From Zygnema cylindricum (taxonomy: Eukaryota; Streptophyta; Zygnematophyceae; Zygnematales; Zygnemataceae): a DNA stretch of 64,000 nt. Position numbers and translations under genes: made by a program. The stretch spans positions 1 through 64,000 of the forward strand of contig JBBHKE010001530.1 in the NCBI GenBank assembly GCA_037447655.1. The letters run 5' to 3'. A model generated the notes under the pieces. It was not told where the DNA came from. It searched no databases and saw only the letters and a program-made list of their open reading frames with translations. Position 1 is the stretch's first letter; every line of letters begins with the position of its first letter. This document shows, in pieces, positions 44,695 to 55,290 of this stretch.

Positions 44695-46502
44695 CGTCGC
44701 CGTGCTCCGGAACTCCCTCAACGTGCTCCCCCGGGCTGGGGGGACTTACGGGGTTGTTTTTCGTAGATATTTAATTGAGTTAGGGTTGGGGTTGGGGTTT
44801 GTATTTTTGTTTTTGTGAGTTACCGTGCTTTTCATTTTGAGTTAGGGTGCTTTTATTTTCCTTGTTGTTGCTTCCTTTTTTAGGGTGTGTTCTTGTCGCT
44901 CTTTTTGTTTTTTATTGTTGTTTTTCAGTGTTGGTCATGCCACCCCCTTTGTACCCCCAGACTCAGATGGTTTACCATCGTGCTTTTTAATTTATCATGC
45001 AAGGTATTTTTTTTTATATTTGACAGGATGCTCATATATTTTCAAGTTAAGTAAAGTTTAGAGAAATATGTACACGTTAAAAACAAACCGAAAAATAGTA
45101 GGTGCTTTTCTACTGCATGGCTGAAATCTAATTATTTATTTAATAATAAATGCCAAACGCAAAAAACACAAAAAAAGAAAAATAAAACACAAAAAACTGG
45201 TTTTCAAGTATCTAAGTACAAAGATATTACTTCATAAAACAAAAATTTACGTTGGTATATTTTGACTCACTACGACATTTAAATATTATATTCTTCAACA
45301 ACTTTGTCGACCTTATATTAAAAGGGAAGAAGGAAAATTGAATTCAAAACTGAAAAATGGCGGTAGTTAAAAAGTAGAAGTTTGGATTGAGGGCAGAAAG
45401 AAGGGAGAGCGAGGTAAAGGCACAAGGAACGAAATCACCGATTGGGGGTATGCTATATTTTATTTCGTCAAAAGAAGTAAGACCAAAAAAGCATATATAA
45501 TTATAAACTTCAATACTCCAGCAATTACTGCTTTCAGTGCCCACGAAGTAAACGCAAATTCTTTTCTAAGGCCGGAGGAGTCACGCATTTTTGAACAATG
45601 GTGGTAAAAAAAAAACAAAGTTAAATGCCACGTAGATGTGTGTAGGACTGTAATTTGAATCTTCACACAACGAGGACATGTGTTGTATCAAACGTGGTGA
45701 CATGGACACAAAAGGGATCAAAGTAATCTTGGCCTGATCTAAGATTTTTTTTTTTTGTAATTATTATGCCTCAATTCCATCACATGGTGCCAGTAATCGT
45801 ACGGACAGATTCAATATTTTGACCAATTCTCCACCAGGTCGTGGTAGTAAACAAACCTCTCACCTACGTGCTTTATTTTGGTTGCTACCACATAGGCCTT
45901 TGTTAGAGATTAAAAATCGTCAAAGATTCCTCAAGCGCAAAATTTGAATGTAATATTTGTACAAGCGGACTTAAAATCAAAATTCGTAAAAGCGCACTAA
46001 AATGTTAAATTTGTACGTGTGCACTATATCATTGTATGAACTGTGCTATTGTTTTAAAACTCAAAATCTCTTCTACAAAGATCAAACGATGGCAAAAGGA
46101 GCGTGAGAAGATACCCCTTCGCCATGGTTTCCCGATTTTGTTTTTTTGTCTTTTCTCACTGTACTTGCCATCAAAATATGCCCTGAGATAGTCAAAAGTA
46201 ATATTTTTCACAGATTTTTCATTTGATACCATTATTGTTGTGTTTCATTTCAAGAATTGTGAGATAGACGCGGTAGTGGGAGAGGGAGAAAGAGGGAGGA
46301 GCATTCACGAACTTCGCTTTTGTGAAATGGCATCCGTTGCTAGAGACCCCTCCAAGGCCCCTGTACGGAAAAGTCGGTACATGCTTGAAATAGAGAGTGG
46401 TTTTTCTTTTTAGTACTTCGCGTAATGCAAAAAAGTTTTCAAAACCGTGTGACGTGCCAGAACGTCTTCCTATTCGCTTATAACTTGTTACTTCAACTAA
46501 AA
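44695..46502. repeat. 1.8-kb near-identical duplication, copy 2
   Basis: The partner of 38461-40268. At its right edge the sequence passes into a palindrome (TCACCTCGCGAGGTGA at 46503-46518), where copy 1 has unrelated sequence. In copy 2 the left edge is preceded by an ATG in frame with the GC-rich start. Confidence 0.9.
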
Positions 46503-47964
46503 TCACCTCGCGAGGTGATTTAAGTAGAAGTTTGATGTTTTTTTTTTTTTTTTGTACCCCTGGAGATTTTCTCGTTGCTGGCTAAGTTTTGGAGGAAAAT
46601 GACAAAAATAAATTCATACTTTATCACATGGGAAAATGCCCTCAGGCGGTGTGCCCATGTGACCGAAACTTTGGATTTTAACGCAAATTTTTCGTTGTAC
46701 ACATCAAAGTGTTCCTATGTCCAAGAACGAAATTGTTACACGGGCCTTCGTTAATTTAAATGTGTAACAGTTGTAAGCGTCTACAAAATCTACAAAATGT
46801 GTGTCAGTTGTAGAGGTTTACGAAAATTCCCGAAATTGATGACGTCTACAAAAACTGCGACGGTTGTAGATGTCGAGTTTTTTGTGACATTATAGATGTT
46901 TAGGGTTTTGTGATATTGCAAAGTCATGCTACCTTGTGACGTCATTAGTACGGAAACGTTCCGCCATGACTTCCCGATTTTGTTTTTTTTATCTCTTATC
47001 ATTCGACATGCCATCAAATTACGACCAAAGATATTCAAAAAAAAGAAAAAAAAAGCTCTTTCATTTGGTACCATTATTGTTGTAATTTATTTAGAGAAAA
47101 GAGTACTAGCAGCGGTCAAGTGAGAAAGAGGGGGAGAGACGAGGAGGATGTAAAATTTTGTGAAAGACCTATGAATGAAATTGGAGGTCTGAGACCCCTA
47201 CGGTTTATTTATTTTTCGTACATGCCTGTAATTTTCCTACGTACATGCGCGTGACGAGCAAAAAAAAAATAGCGTGTACTCCCTCTCATGCAAAAATGTT
47301 TGAAAACGTTTGACGTTGCAAAAAGCTTTTCCTATTTGTCAACCGGCTATTACGTTATATAAAATCGCCTCGTGAGTCCCTTTTATTAAAAGTGTGAAGA
47401 TGAGCTGGCGTGACGTGTAACTGGGTCTAAAAGATAATAACGCCAAATCGGAGTATGCTCAAATTCTAAAGAGGACGTAAAATGTACTTTGGTTCTTGGC
47501 CACTTTTCGTACGGCGTAAGATTTTCTTGTTGGAAGTCCCATTTTCTGTGAAAACGACAAAAAATAACCCCTAAAATAACATATGGGCACACCCCCTTAG
47601 CCCTATGTTCCATCAGTAAATTGCAATCGTACTTTCACCATTACGGGCCGCTGTATACGGCGTAAGATATTATTGTTGGAAGTCCCATTTTTCTGTGAAA
47701 ATGACAGAAAAAAACCCTTACTTTAACATATGGGCACACCGCCTTAGGCCTACATTCCATCATAAAATTTTGTAATTGTAGGTTTAGCATTACGGGCCGT
47801 TGTATTTTGAACGATATTTTTTTGAAAAATGATGAAAATTCATTTCAAAAAGTGTGTTGGAAAAAACCATCAAGGTACAAAAGGGTTCAAAAAAGCAAAA
47901 AAAAAAACACTTAAAGACTACAAAAGCCAAAATAGACTGAGGTAAAGGAAACATGTGAAGAAGC
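46503..47964. repeat. DNA-element remnants with CATATGGGCACACC-type ends
   Basis: It begins with the palindrome TCACCTCGCGAGGTGA (46503-46518). A block near 46800-46960 is inverted relative to 32080-32290. The phrase 'CATATGGGCACACC(C/G)CCTTAG' occurs twice (about 47581 and 47732) in tandemly repeated ~150-bp units. No supported gene. Confidence 0.5.
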
Positions 47965-48962
47965 TGTTGAAATCACTAGATTTAGGGGAGGTATTTTCTA
48001 GGTCTTAATTAAACTAAGAAAGAAAAGAAAAGCAGAGGCAGCTTGTCTCCACCTTCTCTCTATGACCCCCATACTTGTTGTAGTCACTGAAGGAAAGAGA
48101 AAGCGGTGGAGCCATGGTTGCCTTAGCTCCATAAGCAGAGCTTAAGAGTGACCTAAGTCACTCTCAACTAAAAAGGTTGAGTCCGGCAGGACTCGAACCT
48201 CCAACCGGTAAGGCGAGGCGTAGCCGTTAACCCTTACCAGTCTGTCGTAGTAGTCCGTTAGGATACATAGGGTTCGATAGCTATTTAAACATTAGCTATA
48301 GCATTAATCCGATTAACGGAATACCAAATTAAAGACATAGAGACTAGTTTGGTTTTAGTACGCATGAAACAAATGTACCGGACATTTGCTATTTTCGACG
48401 GCGAACATTAAAAGCCAGTTTAGGATCCAACGGCCCACACCATCGCCGGGATCTTCGTATGGCCGTCCTGGCGGTTTGCGGATGTAACATGACTTCTCGA
48501 CACGTGGCAAGATATCATTGGGAAGCGGGAATCTCGGGGAGCATAAGAGCAAGTCCAAAGGAGACAGACGTCCCCTCCATGGCCTTGTCGTACACCAGCC
48601 CTACAGAAAGTGCATCGGGCATACTATTTGTCTGTACTGAACAGTCTTCTGATTGGTTCGTACATCAGTAGATAGGGGTTGTGAGAGGGGTTTAGAACTT
48701 TGAGAATTGAAGAGGTAGCCGCCTCTCTCCGAACAAGCTTGTATACATATTGGCATTTTTGCCACTTGATAATTAATCGCCTGGTAAGGCATTTTCAATG
48801 ATTCTTTTTGCTATGGACTCAGGGGAGTCCAGAATGCACAGGGTGCAGTCAAGTTATCTATTTATCTGCTAGGATAGCAGTTGCCTTCGTTGAAAGTGGG
48901 TTAGTCAAAAACTACCTAGAGGCTTCCTCATTCTTGGTCCAAATGGAGAACACAGAATTGGA
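47965..48962 (+). mobile_element. Solo LTR of the Copia family (998 bp)
   Basis: It starts TGTTGAAATC and ends near GAATTGGA, flanked by GAAGC on both sides (47960-47964 and 48963-48967). No primer-binding site or gag follows, so this is a solo LTR left by LTR-LTR recombination. On its minus strand it has an exact Pol III box-B consensus, GGTTCGAGTCC, at 48199-48189. Confidence 0.75.
48189..48247 (-). promoter_or_regulatory. tRNA-like box A/box B segment in the LTR
   Basis: On the minus strand, TGGTAAGGGTTAACGG (box-A-like) is followed about 40 nt later by GGTTCGAGTCC, a perfect box-B consensus. Related but weaker phrases (GGATCAAATCC or AGATCAAATCC) occupy the same LTR position at about 12241, 14655, 52770, 54495 and 59560, always antisense to the element. 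No complete tRNA cloverleaf could be drawn. Confidence 0.4.
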
Positions 48963-48967
48963 GAAGC

Positions 48968-49600
48968 CAAATCTAACAAGATTAACTACCCAAACTAAGC
49001 AAATCTACCAAAGGTGGGAGTATTCAAAGGGAAAAACTACACAGCTCTAACAAACTAAAGTTCACAGCCTTAAAGATCGTGGATGTGGACTATATTCATT
49101 GGTGAAAAATTTGAGAGTCCTCGCCTGTTATCCGCTCCCTGAACCTCGGGTTTCCAATGTTTCCTTCGCAGAGTTGCAAATGAAATCATCAAAAGGCTAT
49201 CGAAAGAACCTAACATTTTTGCGACAAATGGGACAAATAGGTCTGCCAAGTCTCGGTGAGCGCAATCTCTTTCCTTAGATGTCGTTGCATCCGAAGTCGA
49301 CAAGCCCGTAGGTAATGCCGCGCAAGAAAATAAAGGGGGTCCTAGTCGGATCCGTGAGGACCACATCACTCAAGGTCCTCCCAGCCCCATGGAGGAAAAC
49401 CGCCCCATGGAGGAAAACTAAGTAAACCCGAGGACTTTGAAGACCACTAGACTAGGAGCAAGGAGGGAGTATATGAGATACTTATCGTATAGCCTGCAAC
49501 GATCGCAAAAATTGTGTCGCTAATCAAATCATGCGCAACCGTACCTTCAACACCACGTGAGCAACAAAGTAGATGAATCCCGTCCAATTCTTAAGGTTGG
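48968..49600. other. Flank with no recognised feature
   Basis: The minus-strand ORF 49369-49070 matches nothing I recognise. It may be the distal 3' part of the LINE relic that follows on the same strand. Confidence 0.3.
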
Positions 49601-51020
49601 TTACAAACACAATGGGGCCACCCAAGAAGCGGAGAGTGAGGCAAACCCAAACGTAGACTTAAGGTAGATATGAATTGGTCCGATGTTAAACGAAGTGTTG
49701 AAAAAATCATTGTGGCTTGCAACCACGCACCAGACCCCAGTTCCCAAACACGAACGAAAAGGAGCACACGATTGAGTAGAAAGTATCGCGTCTAACTGGG
49801 TATGGAACTTAAAGGCTGCCAATTGGTCAGTTATGTGGTATTGCAGATGAAAGTTATTGTCCGAAATAAGATATTGAAAAGGTAGAACCTGGATGCGGGC
49901 ATCAGGTGGGAAGAGTGCACGAGTGGAGGAAAGAGCCTCATGAAAAGGAAAAAGGTTTTGCTCCACTGTAGGGACGACCTGGGCCAGAATGGGGACGCCA
50001 TCCACGATAAATTGAGACGTGATGGTGGGTGCCACCAAACCCAACTACCTAAATTGGCCGTCAAAGCAATTGTAGCCACAAGAATCAAACCTAACCTGCC
50101 ATTTGAAATAGGGAAACTGACTTGTTGGAGGGCAAACGAGCCTGTCGATCGATCAAAAATCCCATGCTCAACAAGGTGGTGGATTAGAGTAAAACGTTTT
50201 TTGCTAAACTTTGAAAGAGAAGACAAAAATGGAGCCGTTGGTGGGACTGTCCAGGTGAGATAAAGGGGGCGTTGAGAAAAACCTCGCAAAGGCCAGTTGG
50301 GAATCAAAAAGCTTAGAATTGTCACTAGAGTGCGAGAGGTCCTACAACAAATCATTTGTAATAATTTGGTTCACAAAAGATGGAGCTCCGATAGAGGAAC
50401 CTAAAGCTTTAATTCCCTTTGTTGAAGACGCAATTCGAAAACCAATAGGTACGGGGAAGTTGGAAGGCAAACCTAGGGGACACCAAGCCACACAATAAGA
50501 TGGGTTATATGATAAACCGATCTTGTAGAGTTGCTCCGTAAAAAAGGCGAAGGCAGACAAAACTTAGTTTGAGGCCCGACAATATACGTATCATCCTTAA
50601 TCAAAGGGCATAAACAACCAAGAAAAGCTACAGCAAAATCTTACAGTGCTTGAAGGTGAGCCAATGGGTGGCCCCAAAGGATCACCTTTGCAAGTACTAC
50701 TCGCAGATTCCAAGGTGGCAACATCACCAAAAGGGACCTTCAAAAGGAAAGATGAGGGGGTTGCAACGAGAATAAAATGCACGAACAAAAGGAAATATGT
50801 GGTTGATAGGCCATGGAGCATGCCATAATTCTTAGAAAATAGCATTACGGTTGACTTTGTAGAAGGCGCTAAAGACATATTTGTGAACGACCACCCAATT
50901 TGGATGGAGATCCAGAAGTGTTAGAAACAACCGCCTCGTAATCCCTCGTAGTAACAACTCCAAACTAGTGTGGTGCAAAGTGGTCACGGAAAGTCGCTTG
51001 AATTTGAATACACATCGCAC
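49601..51020 (-). pseudogene. Decayed non-LTR (LINE) reverse transcriptase
   Basis: Broken minus-strand frames show RT landmarks in the right order: 'TCKGDPLGPPIGS' (about 50690-50650), then 'KDDTYIVGPQTKF' (about 50598-50560; the (Y/F)xDD catalytic site), then 'IGLSYNPSYCVAWCPLGLPS' and 'GFRIASSTKGIKALGSSIGA' (50530-50390). The downstream frames to 49601 would be thumb and C-terminal regions. Multiple frameshifts and stops make it inactive. The DDTYIVGP and GIK(A/V)LG(S)xIG phrases are typical of plant and algal LINE-type RTs. No endonuclease was found. Confidence 0.65.
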
Positions 51021-51127
51021 GAGCCACTAGGCGATATAAATTTTTTCCAATATCAATAGGACAAATTCCTCGACAAGCTTAGAAATAGGTTGGAGACGAG
51101 CCGTAGAGAGAGGAGGTATAACGTGGT

Positions 51128-52023
51128 TGTTGAAAAGTATTTTCTATTTGACTGTTCGAGATGGTATTCTAAGTTTAATACTTGTTGCAGTCATTGAGAC
51201 TTAGACAGCCATGGATACCCTCGGGGAGCCAAAGAGACACACTGAGGAAGCAGGTAGTTTAGCTCATACCAAAAAGATTTGTGGATTTGATCCTTGGTCC
51301 TGCAGAGTCACCTCCAGTCTAGCAGTCGTCCGCCTTATTCGCTCAGTCGTAGAAGAATCGTTACGTACATGGACTGTCATTCATATTTAAACATCGACGC
51401 GGCGGCTAATCCATTTAACAGAGCAAAAATGGCGAAGAAGCGCATGTAAACCGACGGAATGCACGGACGCGAATCGAACCATTTAAATTCATTAATCAGA
51501 CGGTAATTGTTGAAGTCGCCGACCCAGAAGGAACTTTTGACTGCTTTCGGAGACAACGTCACGCAATGCCACGCGGCACAATGTAATTGGACATTGGAGA
51601 AGGTGGAAGGAGAAACCACGGCTCCCGAGCTGACATGCGTCACCCGGAAAGCCATGCCGTACAATGGCTGTACAAGAAGTACATCGGCCAGTGTACCTTT
51701 TTGTACTGTACAATCTCCTTATTGGTTTAGGAATTAGTAGTAGGTAGGTGTGAGTAGGAAGATTATGGACTTAGTGTTTTTGAGGTGCCTCTCTCTCAAA
51801 GCCCTTTTGTATAAATAGGTCGTCTTTGGCCAACCATAACTAACTGCTCAAGGGAGCAAATTCAGCAATTCTTTTTGCGGGCCCTCACGGGGGTGAGGGT
51901 GGTCAAAATATTTGTGTGCCAGGGTAGCACTTATTCAGTGAGGAAGAATAAAGGGAAAATATTATCCTAGAGGCTAGTAGTAAGCTGCAAACACTCTGTT
52001 CTAATAAAGGCCATTGTGTTACA
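51128..52023 (+). mobile_element. Element Z 5' LTR (896 bp)
   Basis: It starts TGTTGAAAAGTATTTTC and ends TTACA just before GTTATGGGCC. A TATAAAT box lies at 51810-51816. It pairs with the incomplete LTR at 63845-64000, which shares the first ~150 bp ('GACTGTTC', 'AATACTTGT', 'AGACAGCCATGG' variants). Confidence 0.8.
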
Positions 52024-52553
52024 CGTTATGGGCCTGCCCTCCAGGGTGCCCATTTTTGGTGGAACAGGGTTCATCTACTGGGAGTCAATGATGCAAGGAG
52101 CTCTCTTCGAGAAACACTTATGGGGGATCGTATGCGGACATGTGAGGCGTCCTTCATCAAGTCTAGAAGTGCCACCTGGTTTTGGAGGACTTCGTTTTCC
52201 AGGAGGATGAAAAGCAACTAAAGTAACCTCGGAGGAGGAAGATGATGATGGGGAAAGCATCGTCTTAGAAAAAGGAAAGATAAAGTCAACACCAATAGCT
52301 ACAGCACCTGTTTTTGCATCAACCCAATAAAAAGTAGAGGAAAACAATGTTGGCACCTGGGACTACAAAAGTATGGTTGCAAAACATTTTATTCTCCAAC
52401 ATATCACTAAAGCAAATTGCACCCCCCCTCCTCAATGCCACTATATCTGCGAATCTGTGGGACTCTCTTGTCAAAAAATTCAGAAGTGGAACCATTCAAC
52501 AACAACAATTAGCATATCAGAAGCTGAAAGCTTATGTATATAAAAGAGGAAAG
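52024..52553 (+). pseudogene. Element Z gag, 5' part
   Basis: It reads 'GLPSRVPIFGGTGFIYWESM', 'EKHLWGIVCGHV' and 'IQQQQLAYQKLKAYVYKRGK' with frame breaks. It is cut by element X at 52554 and resumes at 60015 as 'KKMLDYCNDLVKLFMEL'. Together these restore the family motif YVYK(R/G)GK-ML-YCNDL. The primer-binding site is GTTATGGGCC at 52025. Confidence 0.85.
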
Positions 52554-53495
52554 TGTTGAAAAAGGTATTTTCTATTTTCTGTCTTTTGTCAATCTGTTTA
52601 TGAAGGTTCTTAAGACCTCACACTTGTCGTATTTATTGAGGTCTTAAAATCAGCAATGGCTGCCTTAAGCAGTCAAGAAGACAGACTAAGGGAGCAAAAG
52701 GCATAGCTATTTGCAAAACTTAGGCGTAGGAGGCATAGCTATTTGCAAAACTTAGGCGCCGAGACCAGGATTTGATCTTGAGACCTACGAGGTGACCACC
52801 GTCTAAAAGTCGTGCGCTTTATCCGTTAAGTCTTGATAAAGCGTTACGTACTCGGGCGTGATTATTTTTAATACAAAACAACTACCATACTTCATTAAAC
52901 AGATTACGAAACGAAACGACATTGAATTTGAACGGACGCGATTAATTGTCGGTTTTCGATCGGACAGCTCACAGTGGAGCCGACGTACCGGAGTGGACAT
53001 TTGGCGGTTTGTGAGCTAAATGTCGTCGGATGACACATGGCAAGGCATGTGTGCACAGCAAACATTACAGGGAGAGCGACAATGGCTCAAGGCGTCAGCG
53101 GGACGGCCATGCCATACCATGGCCGTACAAGAAGTACAGCGGCACCTGTACCTTTTTGTACCTTACAATCTTGTGATTGGTTAGGTACAGTAGTAGTAGG
53201 AGGTTAAAAGAGGGATTTAGGACTTAGACAATTTTTGAGGCGCCTCTCTTTGAGAGACCTTTTGTATTTATATGCCATCTTTGGCCAGCCATAACTTAAT
53301 GCTCAGGGGAGCAAATTTAATGATTCTTTTAGCGTTTGACTCAGGGGAGTCGGGCCTTTACAGAGGTGAAGGTGGTTAAAATATTTGCGTGCCAGGGTGG
53401 CACTTATTCAATGGGAAAGTCAAACAGGCAAATATTATCATAGAGGCTTCATATAAGCTTGACATTCTGTGGGCCAATGGAGGTCACAGAATTAC
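52554..53495 (+). mobile_element. Element X 5' LTR (942 bp)
   Basis: It starts TGTTGAAAAAGGTATTTTC and ends AATTACA before GATTATGAGCCCAC. Its best partner is 59379-60014, which shares 'TATTTTCTATTTTCTGTC'. The left flank GAAAG (52549-52553) nearly equals the right flank AAAAG (60015-60019), as expected for a 5-bp target duplication. Confidence 0.8.
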
Positions 53496-54271
53496 AGATT
53501 ATGAGCCCACACTCTAGGATGCCTATTTTCGAGGGAAAAAGGTTTATTTATTGGGAAGCTATGATGAGAGGTACTTTAATTGAAAAACACCATTGGGGGA
53601 TAGTATCGAGGTATGTGAGGTGTCCTGCATCGTGCATTGGAGCCCCACCAGGTTTTAAGGGAGCTCGATTTCCAAGAGCATCAGGACTAGGCAGATGAGT
53701 GCCTAGAGCCTCAGAGGAAGCTGAGGATGACGAGGAAACCATCATCAGGAATAAAGAGAAAGGGAAGGAGAAAGCCATACTTGCGGCAACTAGAGCAACA
53801 ACAACTGAAGCAGTAAGAACACCAGCTGTACAGAAAACAGAGGAGAATGACTATGAAGTTTGGCACTACAAAAATGAGGTGGCCAAACATGTCATTTTGA
53901 GGAATCTCCCACAAGCAATTGCTCTTCCCCTTTTGATTGTAACTAAGTCTGCAGAAGTTTGGAAGTCTCTAGTGAGTCTCTATAAGAGTGGAACTATCCA
54001 GGAACAACAGCTAGCAAATAAGAAATTACAACCTTATGTTTATAAAGGTGGTATCATGCTAGATTTTTGTAATGATCTTGCTGGACTTTCTGTTGAACTT
54101 GAGAGTGCGGAAAAGGTAGAGACAGATAAACATAAAGTCAATACTATTATTGTGAAACTTCCAAATGAGTAGGAAAATATTGTAAACCGGGTGCAGGAAT
54201 TACCTGACAAACGATGGATTTGGAACTCAGTTGTTGGGATGATCTTGGTCTGGGAGAATACTATAGAACTC
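53496..54271 (+). pseudogene. Element X gag, 5' part
   Basis: Frames 53459-53698 and 53699-54172 cover gag from 'MSPHSRMPIFEGKRFIYWEA' to 'VYKGGIMLDFCNDLAGLSVE', 'ENIVNRVQELPD' and 'ILVWENTIEL'. It has one frameshift (about 53698) and a TAG for the Tyr codon in 'NEYENI' (54170). It is cut at 54272 by element Y before the zinc knuckle. Confidence 0.8.
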
Positions 54272-55290
54272 TGTTGAAATCAGAGGTTTTTGTAAAGTAT
54301 TTTCTAGGTCTAATTAGATCAAAATAAAAGGCATAAAAGAAGCACAGACAGTCTGCCTTTAACTCCTCTCTCAAGTCCCCATACTTGTCGCAGTCACTGA
54401 AGACTCGAGAAGGAGGTAGAGCCATGGCTTTCTAGGTTGTCTGAAGGAGACAGGAAGGTGAAGTTGGTAGTTTTACCAAAAAGGTATCATAGACCCATGA
54501 TTTGATCCTAGTACCTGGCGACTGTGAAAATAGCCGTTAGCGTTGTCCTATAGTCTACGAACTGTGCTGAGATATATAGTGTGTGATAATTATTTAAACA
54601 TCTATAGGTAGGGAATTCCATTTAACTAGATAAACGGATTATAAAACATAGGTACAGTTTAAGTATAGTAGGTTTTACGGCTTCACACGAAACAAATACC
54701 GCACATTTGTTTCGACGGCTGGAATTAAAAACCGGTTAACATCGGACGGCTCAAATTCACGCCGCCATTCCAAAATGGTCGCCTTAGCTGTTTGCGGTCA
54801 TCACGTCACCAAACGCCACGTGGCATCCTGCCAGAGGTTACTAGAATTTGCGGAAAACACGGAGAGAAGCCCAGGAGTGACAGGCATCCCCTCCATGGCC
54901 ATGCCGTAAATTGGCGGTACAGAAAGTACATCGGCTTGAGTACCTTTCTGTACTGTACAGTCTTCTGATTGGATCCGTACTCCAATACTAGGGGGTTTAG
55001 AGAGAGGTTTTAGGACTTAGAGTTTTTGATAGATAGCCGCCTCTCTCGAAGAAGCTTACATTAATGTTGACATCTTTGCCACTTCATAATTAATCGCCTG
55101 GTTGGGTGTTTTGACTGATTCTTTTTTATTTGGGCTCAGGGGAGTCCAACCTTCAAAGGGGTGAAGGCAGTCAGAGTTATTGCCTGCCAGGGTGGCAATT
55201 GTTCTAGGGACAAGAGGGGCACTCAAAATTATCCTAGAGGCTTCTAATAAGCTATATATTCTATGAACCAATGGAGGTCACAGAATTATA
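54272..55290 (+). mobile_element. Element Y 5' LTR (1019 bp)
   Basis: It starts TGTTGAAATCAGAGG, distinct from the X and Z LTRs and closest to the solo LTR at 47965. It ends at AATTATA before AGTTATGGGCACACC. No matching 3' LTR exists in the window, which supports loss of Y's 3' half by deletion. Confidence 0.75.

Noticed and set aside
44529-44774. ORFs across the CT-rich tract
   Set aside because: Ser/Pro/Leu low-complexity translation of a pyrimidine tract; no conserved domain.
48183-48250. A functional tRNA gene
   Set aside because: Box B is exact, but no acceptor stem or complete cloverleaf pairs, and the segment is part of a repeated LTR.
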